From assembly GCA_016801885.1 (NCBI GenBank), contig CM028901.1, forward strand, positions 18,053,095 through 18,117,094: DNA of 64,000 nt, in the 5' to 3' direction. Under the pieces are notes generated by a model. It ran no database searches. It was given only the letters and a program-made list of their open reading frames with translations, and had not been told where the DNA came from. This DNA comes from Toxotes chatareus. Its lineage: Eukaryota > Chordata > Actinopteri > Toxotidae. Numbering within the stretch: the stretch's first letter is position 1; each line of letters opens with the position of its first letter. The translations under genes and the position numbers were made by a program. This document shows positions 1 through 11,204 of the stretch, piece after piece.

Positions 1-103
1 TTCCCACAACATGAAAAGGGGGAAAAAAAAGAAGCATTCACTTTGGAAGACAATGTGTCAAGAAACAAGCAGGGCCTGCAGGGCCTGCACCCTGCACAGG
101 AGG

Positions 104-184
104 GGCAAGCCACTGGTGAGGAGGAAGAAAATGAGGTTCTGCTCTGACTTCAGGTACCTGAACGCTGTGCCTGTACGTACTTGA
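104..184 (+). pseudogene. Ty3/Gypsy reverse transcriptase fragment (remnant)
   Basis: A short open stretch reads LVRRKKMRFCSDFRYLNAV before a stop at 182. This resembles the start of a Gypsy-type reverse transcriptase palm domain, where a 'VRKKDG..RFC.D.R.LN.V' block precedes the first catalytic aspartate. No continuing RT motif follows, so it is a broken scrap. The fragment may extend left of the window. The match is by eye over about 20 residues, so the family call is moderate to weak. Confidence 0.45.
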
Positions 185-270
185 ACCGCCATCCAGTCAC
201 CTACATCAGCTGGACTCTGTTCCCCAGGGGAGGTGTGGTACTGAGACAGTGGAGGGGCATGCACTGGCCA

Positions 271-807
271 TCACAGCTAGTTGAGTTGATAATATTCAAT
301 CAGCTCACACTCTCCCTCCTCATTGCTTTACTTTTCTACGCAGGTTCGTAATAAAGACCCTATAGACTGTGTTTGATCTGATGGACCTCAGTGGTCTGTC
401 TGAAGGAGGGTTGCCCACCCTTTACCACTACTGTGCTGTTCACAGAGAAATTCTGACTTGATAATGGATCTAGATCATGATGGTTGGCTGGTTGGTCAGT
501 TCAACAAGCTGCTTGTCTTTGTCACAGGAGGCCATTATTTATTTCCTCTTTCTTACCAACAGTTCATGTTGGGTTCCTCAAACCCTGACTGTTCATTTTC
601 CTCTAACTTTAACCAACGATCATTATTTCTAGTCCTAATCAAGTAGTTGTGAAAGTGTGATTTGGTTTAGAGGACTTGTTGATATATCCTGCCCTGGTCG
701 AAAGCACCAGCTGGACACTGACAAACTAACATCAACAACAACCCTGAATGGTTAAGGAATAAAAAAAAAACTTATTGACCAATAGCCTGATTAAAGCAAA
801 TTATTGT
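271..807. other. Non-coding stretch, no recognised gene
   Basis: AT-rich sequence with no ORF above about 60 codons that looks real. An AATAAA hexamer at 350-355 could be the polyadenylation signal of a decayed retroelement related to the RT scrap upstream, but nothing ties them together. Confidence 0.5.
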
Positions 808-815
808 CTGCATAG

Positions 816-1881
816 TAGGGGTGTAACAATAATCGATTTGATTCGGAAAATCGGTTTTGATTTAAAAGATGTGAGTGCATCGGTACACGGAGCCCTGAAT
901 CGGTCTAAACGTAGGGTGAACCGGCCGATGGCCCGATTACAAAGTTTTAAATCGGTTTAACGTTGTTCCCTGTCTGCATCTCCCTCTCTGACTTTCTTTC
1001 GCTACTTCCCATAAAACTCTCGCGAGACGTCAGATTGCGCTTTCCAGAGCGCCAAAGAGAGTGATTACTCTGTCGCTGTGTATACGAGGGAAAAACATGT
1101 CCGACACCGACACCATCTACAACGCACCGTCAAGTTTAAAGTCAAAGGTCTGGAAGAAATTTGGATTTTATGGTATGAAGATTTATACTGGTTAAAAAAG
1201 TGTTATTATTTTCAGTTTACACATGGCAAAATGGTACTTTAAAAAAGTAAAATCCTCTATACCTGTGTAAGATTCTATCAAGCAGGTGCATGTTAAATTG
1301 CAAAACAGCACTCTAAAAGAATGATATGCTGTACGAGTGCTTACAGTTGAGTGATCCTATGGCACGTTGTGTTCTGTTTTTAGAAAATATTACACGAGGG
1401 ATGTCTTTTGAAATTTTATGTTCTACCTCAGTAGCTTATTGTTCCTTGATATGAGGCTAAACAGATCTCACCAAAAGTTTTATTTCCTTCACCTTGTTTA
1501 GTTGTTTCTTTGGCTTTAATTTGTGCCATTAATGAACTTGAATATTGTTTGTTTTTCATTGTCAGAAGGGCTTTGTAAAGTTCTTACAGTGCAATATGCT
1601 ACACTAATAAACATGACATGTTTCTGAATTCACATGTCAAAAGTTACAATATACTTGTTCTCTAGTTTTTAAACAAATCATAATGTAAAAATGAAGAAGA
1701 AACTGGGATTGTGTCATACCCCATCGAATTGAAGTGTATCGAATCCTATCGTATCGTAGTGAAATCCTACCAAATCGAACTGAATCGTTCCATTTTAAAA
1801 TGTATCGTTTCTGAATCGTTTCATACTCCTGTATCGAGATACGTATCGGATCGCCTTATATTGGAGAGATGCACAGCCCTA
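816..1881 (+). mobile_element. hAT-type DNA transposon, non-autonomous, with intact 8-bp target duplication
   Basis: A 1066-bp element bounded by perfect 8-bp direct repeats CTGCATAG at 808-815 and 1882-1889, the duplication length of the hAT superfamily. The ends are short imperfect inverted repeats: the left end starts TAGGGGTGT and the reverse complement of the right end starts TAGGGCTGT. Subterminal DNA is rich in ATCG-type motifs (about 830-960 and 1725-1860), as is usual for transposase-binding regions of hAT elements. A CpG-rich block near 1015-1090 precedes a short ORF that looks like a transposase first exon. No transposase catalytic domain is present, so mobility would need a partner in trans. 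The perfect duplication suggests the boundaries are intact. Confidence 0.88.
1097..1195 (+). pseudogene. Remnant of hAT transposase first exon (BED-finger start)
   Basis: An ATG at 1097 opens a 32-codon frame beginning MSDTDTIYNA and containing LKSKVWKKFGFY. The 'SKVWK.FGF' block is how BED zinc fingers of hAT transposases and ZBED proteins usually begin. The frame stops at 1193-1195 before the zinc-binding cysteines. A GGTATG at about 1173 could be the old splice donor. It lies inside the hAT element downstream of a CpG-rich block that may be the ancestral promoter. A deletion derivative keeping exon 1 is the simplest reading. Confidence 0.6.
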
Positions 1882-1889
1882 CTGCATAG

Positions 1890-2640
1890 TATTTTTTACT
1901 TTCTTTGTGCTACAATTACTGTCAGCTCAGAATTCAGTCGGTTGCTCAGGAAAACCCTAAAAGATCCTCAAAGCTCAGAGCTCAAAGGGTTTCCGTTCAG
2001 TGGTGGGATTTGTCTGAGATCACAAGCTTAGAAAAGAAATCAAAAAGAAAATGCTGCAGAACAGAAATATCATTAAATGAAATACTGACGGCATAAAACA
2101 TGTGCTGAGGCTGCGACTCAGCTCTACCTCTGTGAAACCAATGCGTCAGGAGTTACTGCACCAACGTCTAAGGAAATTAAAAAGAATGGCATGAAAAGAC
2201 ACAGAAGATTGCTTATAAGAAGGAAATAGCCATAGTGCAGTGCAGCATGTTTAATAACCACAAATCCCCAGTGGTTGGCTGTTAGATATTATTGGAGACT
2301 GTGCTCTTTTTCTTACTGTGAAGCCGATCTTAACTCAATCAGTGCACTGATGGTGGCGTTGTGGTCCTTCTATCCTTTGCCAATCCTTTGTTTTCTATGA
2401 AAAACTGCCCCCCTGCAAATATCATAAACTGACAGGAAGCCATTATTATGTGAATCCAGTTAAAAACTTTAGCTAGTGAAAATGTTAAGCTAAAAGCTCA
2501 ATATTCCTCAAAGTCTATGACTTAGAATGAAGCTGCTGGAACAATGTGTGTGTGTATTCTTCTTTTCAGCAAACTATTGGTATTGTCCATAAAGGCTGGA
2601 GAGACTGAACAGCATTTTCACGAACGATGGCAAATGTAAC
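1890..2640. other. Non-coding stretch, no recognised gene
   Basis: Only short ORFs (106 aa at 1711-2031, mostly inside the hAT element, and 63 aa at 1905-2096), which overlap in different frames and show no domain. It may be upstream hAT transposase sequence decayed beyond recognition, because the recognisable part begins just downstream. Confidence 0.45.
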
Positions 2641-3438
2641 CTCACTGTGCAAGCTTATGGCGGTGCCAGTGGGATGAGAGGAGAAAGGGCTGGTGTGCAG
2701 CAAAATGGTACAAAAATGTCCATTGTTTGCATTGTTACGCAGACCAGCTGAATTTAATCATGCAGCAAGCCACTTGTTGGGTTTTTCCCTCAGCTATTTC
2801 ATCAAATCATGCCTCACGTTGACATGATGTACCAACAGCTGCAGAAGAGGGACATTGACATGGTCTTCATCAAACGTGCTCTGCAGAGATTCACCAGCAG
2901 TGTTTAGGCCATAAGGTAAAATAATACAATATTATATGTTTTGGTCTGTCTCACTTCAGGGACCAGAGCTCCTCTCAAAGCCAAGCAGCAAGCAGCAGCA
3001 GGGACCACAGGATCAAGGAGAGCCTTAGGAGAGCAAGAGCATTCACTACTGACCAATTATGTAGGCCTACTCAAGTGTTGGAACCAAGTGATAGAAAATC
3101 GCACCCTCTGCTTTTACAGAGTTAGATTCAAGAATGGATGGTAGCGGTTATTTTTCACTCATAGTATACTTCCAACACATACCTTCCTACTTCACTCAAC
3201 TCAGCAACAATCTTTGCTTTAACCACTATATATCCAAATTAGATTTGGTGAAGCTGAGAGGTGTTTCAAGACGTTCCTGAGAAATACAATGGGACAGGGA
3301 CGTCTGAATGCACCGGCCATGCTTTCCATGGAGAGAGAACTTGTCAGGAACATGAATGATTTCAATGAGAGGGTAATTGATCACTTTGCTGCCTTGAAAG
3401 AGAGGCGAGCAAAATTTCAATACAGGCGAGTGATGTGA
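2641..3438 (+). pseudogene. hAT transposase pseudogene (ZMYM1-like class)
   Basis: Several collinear blocks match the C-terminal half of hAT transposases annotated in fish as 'zinc finger MYM-type 1-like'. From 2647 the frame reads AYGGASGMRGERAGVQ, the counterpart of the usual 'G.YDGA..M.....GVQ'. Near 2720 it reads HCYADQLNLIMQQA. At 2797-2886 it reads PHVDMMYQQLQKRDID, ending in a stop. At 3253-3438 it reads AERCFKTFLRNTMGQGRL then LSMERELV, the hAT dimerisation-domain end, with a natural stop at 3436. A GT...AG segment (about 2914-2957) between blocks could be an old intron. The blocks lie in different frames with stops, so the gene is dead. Confidence 0.82.
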
Positions 3439-3899
3439 TATTAAATGGCGAGTTTTGTTATTGTACCCTCTAAATGTTGAATTGTAAACAGTTGTATTGA
3501 TTGCACATTGCCAGCTGAATATCACTGTATATACTGAATATGCTCTGTGATGATCTGATTTTAGTATAATTTGATTTGATTTTCAATATGGCATCATTCT
3601 CTTATGCGTGTTTCCATGGTTACTGTGATGATGAGTGTATATAGAGTAAATAGTAGGTTATGCCAGGATTGATTCCATTCATCGAAACAACTGGTAGATG
3701 ACAATGTATCTGTTAATGGCCACAGTGTAAGTGTTAAACCAAAATAACTGTACTCAAGAAAGTAATTATGAACTTGATGTAGCTATACAAAAATATTGTA
3801 CAATATGTACACTTCATGTCTGATGCTGCCATCTAGCTAGTGGTTGAACAGGAAAGGTGACCAGGAAAACAAAATTATACAAGGCAATGTAACATTGTA
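3439..3899. other. Non-coding tail after the hAT pseudogene
   Basis: AT-rich sequence with no ORF. It is probably the 3' untranslated part and flank of the hAT element ending at 3438. I could not place a terminal inverted repeat or target duplication. Confidence 0.35.
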
Positions 3900-4240
3900 A
3901 ATCAATCAATCAATAACTTTATTTGTCCCCTGGGGGGGCAATTCAAGGCACGTGAACAGTTACACACAACACAAAAATAGCATGGAATAAATAGATGGAA
4001 AGGAATAAATAATAAACAATAGAATTAAAACTCAGAATGTGCTGTGATAGCAGGTTAGAGTGTTAACAGTGTGGTGGGAGGGAATCACAGTTCGAGCGGA
4101 GTGGGTGGGTGGGTGCGTGGGGGGGGGGCAGCAGGGATGGCCGTGAATTGAGGAGCAGCACAGCTCTGGGGATGAAAGTTGTCCTTCTTCTTTTGAGTCC
4201 TGCATCTGGGGCAGCAGACTTGTGGTGGTCACCTTGGCCA
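3900..4240 (-). repeat. LINE-like interspersed repeat fragment
   Basis: An AATC tetranucleotide run is followed by 'aactttatttgtcccctggg', the kind of junction found at the 3' end of a common teleost LINE-type repeat, here apparently on the minus strand. Downstream there is AT-rich tail-like DNA and then GC-rich sequence with G runs at 4120-4129. The short ORFs here (4032-4292 minus, 4109-4315 plus) overlap one another and show no domain. Assignment rests on memory of the repeat, not a search. Confidence 0.4.
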
Positions 4241-4304
4241 TCATCGCAACAATTGCCCCCCCCGCAACAAGAGATTTGTCAGGAGTCGCCACTGCTTGTA
4301 ACTA

Positions 4305-4683
4305 CAGATGGGTGACAAATTATAGGAAAAAACAACAGGACAAAAGTGTCATAGTTAGAGGATGGGCCACCACGAGCTGCTAGGACAGTTTCAGTGTGCC
4401 CTGGCATTGATTCTCCAAGTCTCTGGACTCTACCAGAGGGATGAACACAGATTTTTCCCCCATCTGGTGTTTTGATGATGGTGGTGAAGAGAATTGTCTA
4501 ACACATGGTCCAAAATCTCTCATAAGTGTTCAATTAAGTTGAGATCTAGTAACTGTGACGGCCACAGCATTTAATTCACATCATTTCCATACTGATCAAA
4601 CCATTCAGTGACCCCTATGTGTCCTATGGATGGGGGCATCATCAACATTTTTCAGGTTTTTCCTTTAATTTGCCGCCCATCTG
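4305..4683 (-). mobile_element. Tc1-type transposon deletion derivative, TA-flanked
   Basis: A 379-bp element bounded by TA dinucleotides (4303-4304 and 4684-4685) with inverted ends: CAGATGGGTGACAAATTA on the left and, read in reverse, CAGATGGGCGGCAAATTA on the right. On the minus strand the interior reads a decayed Tc1/mariner C-terminus, with a 'WPSQ..DLN.IEH' block near 4540-4570 containing stops. TA duplication and this motif both point to the Tc1/mariner superfamily. Most of the transposase, including the DNA-binding domain, is missing. Confidence 0.82.
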
Positions 4684-4689
4684 TATGTC

Positions 4690-6113
4690 GCACTTACCAC
4701 CTGTCCAAATAAAGTTATATGTCATGGGACTACATCACAGCTGTGTGAAGATGACTGAACTCTGACTACCATGTCAGAGATGTTAGTTTTTCCCTTGTCT
4801 TCTGACTGCTCCTTATTATATTCTTATTTAAACTGGATCCTGTTTAAATGGATGTAAAGGATTCTTATCAACCTGTAGACAAAGGTGTCATCCTTAGAAA
4901 AGAGTGTGCAGGGACACATCCTTCTCTTTTCCGATCAGATATAAGCAACATTTGATATGTTCATAAACACACAGTTGGAGCTCCGCACGTGTTCCCAAGA
5001 AACATTCACTGAAACGGGCATAGTAAGAGGAGAAAACACTCACCCATGCCACAGTACTTCTGTGCCTCCTAACGTTTAAATGAAGCCCCTTGGATAGCTT
5101 TAAGTATGCATGAGTGCTTGCGGAGGTCAACTTTTCATCTTACATTAGAGTCCAATGACATGCTTGTCAGGAGATAGTGGAGGGAGCGACAGTAAGCCTC
5201 CCTCCCCGTTTCTGCTGGATGTACAGTAAGTGTCCTCAAATAAACCGCTCTCAATCCTCTCTCTGAATGTCACAGCACAAATATTTCCCTTTTCCCGTTT
5301 GAATTAATAATCCCTGGGTTTGTTTCAGCAGAAAACAAGCCAACAGAAAAAAAAAACCACACACACATGGGGAAGTATTTGTCATTACATAAAATGAGCT
5401 ATAAAGTAAAGCAGTAAAGCCAACGTCTGTGTTATGTAACACTGATATAATATGCATACCACATAAATATGAAGGTAAAGTTGAAGGAAATAATTAGGTT
5501 GAAAGGAATAGTTCTTTTTGCTAAGCTATGCTAACCACATCCTGACTCCAGCTCTGAGCAGTAAGATGAATAGCAGACAGAAAGGTTGATGGAGCTCAGT
5601 ATTCCTGCTCCTCATCGTGCTCCTGGTTGGCAGGTGTTATTTCAATGGGGGAACAGCAGCCGTCATAAAAATAAAAAAGGCATTTATGTGCTATTAAAGT
5701 TATTGTGTTTCCAGTCCAGTTTAAGATTAGACATACTGCCTCCGTTTAGGAGAGAGATGTAAGCAGGACCAACAATATCAGCACCTGGAGGGAAAGCACC
5801 AGAAGCTTTACGAACTCAGAGCATTTGGCAGGTCATATCCATTTCCCAATGTAGACAGAAAGCACCACCTCTAAAGGCCCAGCGGTGACTGGCTGCACAT
5901 TTTCTCTTTGGATCTAAAGTTTGGACTTTTACTTACCTAAGCTTTAAACTTCCAGAAACACATCCAACAGATTTATTATGGTGAGCTAAAACAGGATAAT
6001 AAAAATCAGAGCAAAGAATGACTCTAACTGGACCCACACTAACTTTTCAAAACTCACTAACACAGTCACCAGTCTTTCAAATCGTCACAAATCTTTCACA
6101 TTTACATCCTAAT
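4690..6113. other. Non-coding stretch, nothing recognised
   Basis: No ORF with a recognisable domain. A short A/CA-rich patch lies at 5347-5371. No inverted-repeat element boundary was visible. Confidence 0.5.
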
Positions 6114-7340
6114 TGTAGCCGAAGGCTCTTTTCCCTCCCTGCCACTACATGGCACTGTGCCAGCTTTTGGCGCAGGGAGTTGTGGGAGGCGCATATATAC
6201 AGGTGTGCCCACACCTCGGTTCCTCCTCCTCCCGTTCCGCTCGTTCTCCGTGGTGGCTGTGGAGTATTTTGTTTGGCGTGGCCGTGGCTTCCTTTGACAG
6301 GATGCAATAGTTGTTGGTTGTGGCAGCCGTCGATGACACCTGTCTCCACGTATCCGGCGCACCTGGCTGCTGGCGCTGTGGGGGACGGATTGCGCCGCTG
6401 GATTTCTTCCGGGTGCATTTGCGTGGTCCAGCCGCGGCCTTCGAGGCCCAAACCCTGCAATCCTCTGAGTATAGCTGCGCCATATGGCCAGGCGAGAGTG
6501 GTACGTACAGGTTTCGGTTTTTCTATCAGTTTATGTGCCTTTTTTTTTGTAGCGTCCTGGCCATTGCTTGGCCTGCCACTGGCTACCACTCCCCTGGATA
6601 CACTGCTGTTCTGTTCTGCTGGTCTGTGGAGCATGCTGTTTTGTGTAGACTGCTGTATCTTTTGCACACTGCTGTTTCTTTGCTCTGTCCTGTCCTTCAC
6701 AATATTTTTACATCGTTATTTCTTTGTTTTCTTTTTTACGTTATTTTCCTTGAGTTATTTAGATTGTAGTTGTTTTGTTTGTATTCATGAATGTTAATAT
6801 TTAGTATCATTTGTTGTATTTTGTCATTTGTTATTTGGGTTTACTTTGAATTGGTTTCTTTGGATCATTCTGTCAGCACTAGGGATGTGTAGCACTTGGC
6901 CTGTTTTTAAGTTGCTTTTTTTTCTCAAACAGGTGCTGAGGGCCTGAGGTGGCAGTCTATCCCTGGTGGTGTCTCTTCACGATCCCTTTTTTTTTTTTTT
7001 TTTTTTGGTTGGTGTAGGGTGTCTTGGGCGGTTAGTTTTATGGACCCTTCCCTTTTTGGTTTTCCTGCCGCTGTGGTAAGCCCCAGCCCTGTCTGCATTC
7101 CTAGGCCCAAGTGCTAGTTTTACGGTAGTTAATCCCTTAGTGCCTGAGGTGTTGTTTTCTTTTTAACGTTTCAATTGTTGTTAATTACTTTTGTTAAATA
7201 AAGTTCTTCTTTTAAAACCTCCAATACTGTCTCTTGCCCAGTGAACCTGTGCTATATATTCAACCCTGCACTTAGCTTAGTAATTTCCTGGGGTGAAATT
7301 CCACCATTCCATTTTCCACCTGCTTTAAAACCCACATGCG
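6114..7340 (+). other. GC-rich block with TATA box and poly(A) signal, possible old LTR
   Basis: This block is more GC-rich than its flanks. A TATA-like CATATATACA at 6191-6200 stands about 30 bp before pyrimidine-rich sequence, and an AATAAAG hexamer lies at 7197-7203. About 140 bp later 'TGGCGTCCAAC' (from 7340) resembles the start of a tRNA-type primer binding site seen after many Gypsy LTRs. Promoter, polyadenylation signal and primer site in that order would make 6114-7340 a long LTR. I found no second copy, no clean TG...CA ends and no target duplication, so this stays tentative. Overlapping ORFs of 259 aa (plus) and 207 aa (minus) have no recognisable domain. A T18 run lies at 6989-7006. 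Confidence 0.3.
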
Positions 7341-7479
7341 GTTCTGGCGTCCAACAAGTACAGAACTCTCCTCTTCCTTGCCTGTACCGACCAAATACCC
7401 ACAGTCTCTCTCCTGCCAACAGTGGTAGAGTTCATACCCTCATCGCACTATTGTTTGCGTTGACCAAATCGTGACAAAG

Positions 7480-10400
7480 TTGTTGGTTGGCCTGCCCCTG
7501 ATTCTGCATCTGCGGGGAGTTGCACATGTTGCTAACATAAGAAAGAAAAGAAAGGGCATAACCTGTTACACTGTGTTATTGTCAGCACGTACCAATTTAT
7601 GCAAGGACTCTGGTCGGCGGTCTGTTACTTTGGCGTAGACGCAGTGTTTGGTCACATGGTAGGATGACGCAGGCAAAACAAATTTGTATTGTGTATTAGA
7701 GTGCGATTTTCTTTATGCTGTTCTCCCTCCCTGCCTGAGGGTGGTGCTGCTCCTGGGAAGTTTGTAGGTGGTGACTGGTGATTGGTGGAACCGTTGGCGC
7801 TTCACTTTCCTGATTACTGTTGTAGACTGATTAGATCAGTCTTTGTTTTACATAGTATAAATATCTTTGTAATGCTAAGTTAATGGATAGTGTCAGATTT
7901 ATCAATAAGTTTGGACTGTTAATCTGTTGGGGTGGGGGTGGGGGTGGGGAAAGAGGGGGTGTCATTTTAATGCTGTGCTCAGGGTGGTAGGATTAGGCAG
8001 GTCCTTCTTTGTGTTCCTTCCCTGGTGTGCCTAGTTTGTCACCGTTTCGTCCACCTGTTTGTGTATTGTGTATGTGTTCCTGGCCTGAGCGTGGTGACCT
8101 AGATCCTCATCCCGCCAACTCACCGACACACCTGACAGTCACCACGTCATCTCGACATCTCGACTCTCCTCCTAAAGATAGACGTTTGGAATCAGTGTTT
8201 GACATATTGGGTGTCTCAGGGGACCTCGGACCCTCCCAGTTGACCTCCCAAAGATGACAAAATCTGATTCTCAGGAGGCGCCTCCAAATTAAGCTAATTA
8301 TTTTCTGTTTAGTGTAAAATTCATCTCCATGTGTAACTGTTGAAAGCTGAGGATCAGCACAGAAATTGTGACATTTAAACACTGAGCAGGCAGCTGATGC
8401 ACTGCAGCTGCAGGCATGGATACCAGCACCAAACTGAGGCTGCGTGTGATATTACACATGGTTTTGGAGAGGTGTGAGTATGTGTCTGTGCTGTGGAGCT
8501 GGTCTGAGCAGCTTTTTTTTTTTTATTGATTTTGTTTCTTGTTGTGTTCCTTGCCTGTACTGCCCAGAAACAGCCCAGAGCATATTTGATTAACCTACAG
8601 GTCATAAGGTGTATATTAACACGTCAGGTCCAGGATTGATTCAGAGATTATTGCAGGGGAAGGGGTTGATTCCAATGCTGAGCTTTGTTGGTATAAAGCA
8701 GATTTTTTTTTTAAGCTGGTAATATGCAGGCTGAACAGAAGGTGAAAAATCACTTTCCATTGTTAAAACTTTTAATTATGTATGTTTTTTTTTTGTTTGT
8801 TTGTTTTGTTACATATAGGCCCAGATCCAGGCCCGTGACACAGGAGTATCTTGCACAGTTTGCAGGTATGCATGCAAGAATTGTGAAGAACCACCTGTCC
8901 ACACTATTCTTCTTCTTCTTGTCCTACCTCCTTTTTCCTACAGTGCATGAGTAAATCCTCCAAATCCACCAGAGCATTTTTCACATTAGCATTGTTCAAC
9001 CTGATGTGGACAATCAATCTGCAACAATGTATGAAAAATATGTAAGAATATACATATGTGTTGCCAAGGATTTTAATCCTTAATTCATTTACTTTTGATT
9101 TAATTCTGCAAGTTTGGAAAATACTCATTTATTTGAAGCCTTATAATGTGTTTGCTTAGTGAAATGACCAGACCAGTCATGAATCATGACCCATGACTGC
9201 ACCACCAAATGAAAAAGTTCTGCAGCAAATATGTTGTAAATCATTTCATACAAACTTCCCCCAAAAAACATTCAGTCTGAATTATTTGGTATATTTTAAC
9301 AGGTGAAGACACGTGTCAGTGCCCGGGAGTGAGTTTTTGGATGAAAATAAAAACAATTTAAGCGTAAAGACAAGGTTTCGCTTCAAACTATGCAATTCAT
9401 TGTTTTATATGAACAATGGAGAAAAAATATAGAGCCTCAGTAGGAAAGCCCATACTACAGAGTAGATTGATTGAGTGCATATGGAAGTAAAGCACTAAAT
9501 CAGACCTGTTGACTCTATTTGACAGCCAATCAGTTTTATGTCCAGAAATGATTACATGGGAGCTCATTAACATGGACACAGTGAGCCAAAGTGTTTTTTT
9601 TTTTTTTTTTTTCCCTCACTTAGTTTCTCTCCCTCTGTGAGGTTTATTTCTCTCTGGCTGAGCAGCTGTTTATGCTGCTCTCATTAAAACTGACTGAGAA
9701 GGTGAGAAATGACTGCGTTTTGCAAATCCACTTTTCCTGCCTTTTGCTTTTAAATGTAAACACCAAGCAGGAGCTCTCAAATCTGCGAGGTGAGTCCTAC
9801 GGTGGAAATGAGTCAGTTTGTAAAGAAGGACGCCTGATGTTTACCGTCCGAGCGCAGGGGGCCTGCCGTATCTGCACGTGGCTGCAAATTCAAATTCAGT
9901 GAAGGAAGAGATTATTATTTATTAAAGGCAGCTGGTGCACCATATGTGACTCCATCCAGCCATGAAATCACAGGCCCCAAGATGAACAGTTCGGCATTAC
10001 TCCTTTCTGGATTACTCGCTTCGAAGCTGCCACGATTTCTCAGTTTGCAAACAGTTACAGTTTCTCAGTTTGAGATCTCTTTTGTTCACCTTCCTTTAAC
10101 ACCCTGGTGAATTTAGATGTGTCAATTTTCTTTCTATTTTATTACATATTTTTGTTTCCTAGTCTGCACATTACAGATAATGGTATGCATCTGATGTAAG
10201 GCTGATGCAAATGTAAAGATTTATTTCTTAGATTTAGACAAACTTCTCAACGGTTCCCTCTCGGTGCCTTTTTATTTATGATCAGCTTCTAAATGTGAGC
10301 ATATCTGCAAATCCTGCCGCCCACAAAACTGTTGCAGTCAGGCCATTGCTTTGATTAAGAGTCTGTTTGTAGTCACCTTGCCCAGTAATATACGACTTCC

Positions 10401-11034
10401 CTGTGCCTCACTGGGGCCAAGTAATTGTTCTAATGCAGAAATCCTACTTTTCTAATTTAATTTAATTTAAGTTTTGAACCTATGCAGCTTGGGTGAAACT
10501 CCCTGTGACTTTTAACCAGCAGAAACTTCCAGATTCTGCTTAATTCAAACGTACTATCAAACAATTCATGATCCAGATGTGTATTATACCATGTGGAAGA
10601 GTATGTATGTATGTAAGTATGAATGACATAACATAGTCACATGTGGCTTAAAGCGAGACGTTCCATAGTGTCAAAGCTTGAAGGCTTTAAGAGCAGCAGC
10701 AGCAGGGCTTTGCAGTGGCAGATATTTCAAGATGCAGCTGCACAGAACACTGTGTGCTGAAGGAGCGTTGCTGCTACCATCACACTGATGGTTAAAGCTG
10801 AATTTCTAGTTCAGACCAATTTTGGAGGATATTGTGATAATAGTGTTTGTTGGTGTGTGATTGTTGGTGGCTATGGGACTTTATGTTGGCATATTATTGT
10901 CAGTGTTTTCCATTGTAGGCACAGAACAAGAAGTGTTCCTCTTCTCGGAATTGTAGCATTGTGTTACCAAGATCTGAACTTAGCATAGCTGCCATCTTAT
11001 TATCATTGATTTTTGCAGAAAGAAATCTTGAACT
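7480..11034. other. Non-coding stretch with simple repeats
   Basis: No gene recognised. It contains a G-rich run with G-quadruplex potential (7929-7949) and several poly-T runs, the longest at about 9594-9612. Short ORFs (for example 8009-8257) show no domain. Confidence 0.5.
7929..7949 (+). repeat. G-quadruplex-forming G-rich repeat
   Basis: Four runs of four or five guanines, each separated by a single T. This fits the G3+N1-7 pattern for a four-stranded G-quadruplex with one-base loops, generally the most stable class. A fifth G run follows at 7954-7958. No gene or promoter is recognisable nearby, so any role is unknown. Confidence 0.8.
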
Positions 11035-11200
11035 GGGTGGCACAGTGGTGCAGTGGTTAGTACTGTTCAGACTTTTCTGTGTGGAGTTTGCATGTTCTCC
11101 TCATGCCTGTGTGAGTGTGATGACTCTAAATTGTCCATAAGTGTGAATGTGAGTGTCAGCCCTGTGACAGACTGGAGACCTGTGTAGTGTGTACCTGTGC
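11035..11200 (+). repeat. SINE-like dispersed repeat, internally deleted copy
   Basis: Starts 'GGTGGCACAGTGGTGCAGTGG', spanning 11036-11056, and continues through 'TGTGGAGTTTGCATGTTCTC', then 'GTGAATGTGAGTGTCAGCCC' and 'GACAGACTGGAGACCTGTG'. These blocks belong to a very common teleost dispersed repeat. The part holding the tRNA-like B box is missing, with the sequence jumping from the start to 'TTTCTGTGTGG'. Related copies lie at 33620-33810, 44376-44485 and, inverted, 59821-59868. Confidence 0.65.
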
Positions 11201-11204
11201 GATC

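Noticed and set aside
6018..6797. 259-codon plus ORF and the 207-codon minus ORF overlapping it
   Set aside because: Both lie in the same GC-rich block, show no domain and overlap; long ORFs are expected there by composition.
6077..7480. Similar CAAATCGTSACAAA motifs at about 6077 and 7465 as possible element ends
   Set aside because: The match is about a dozen bases, in direct orientation, with no inverted ends or target duplication.
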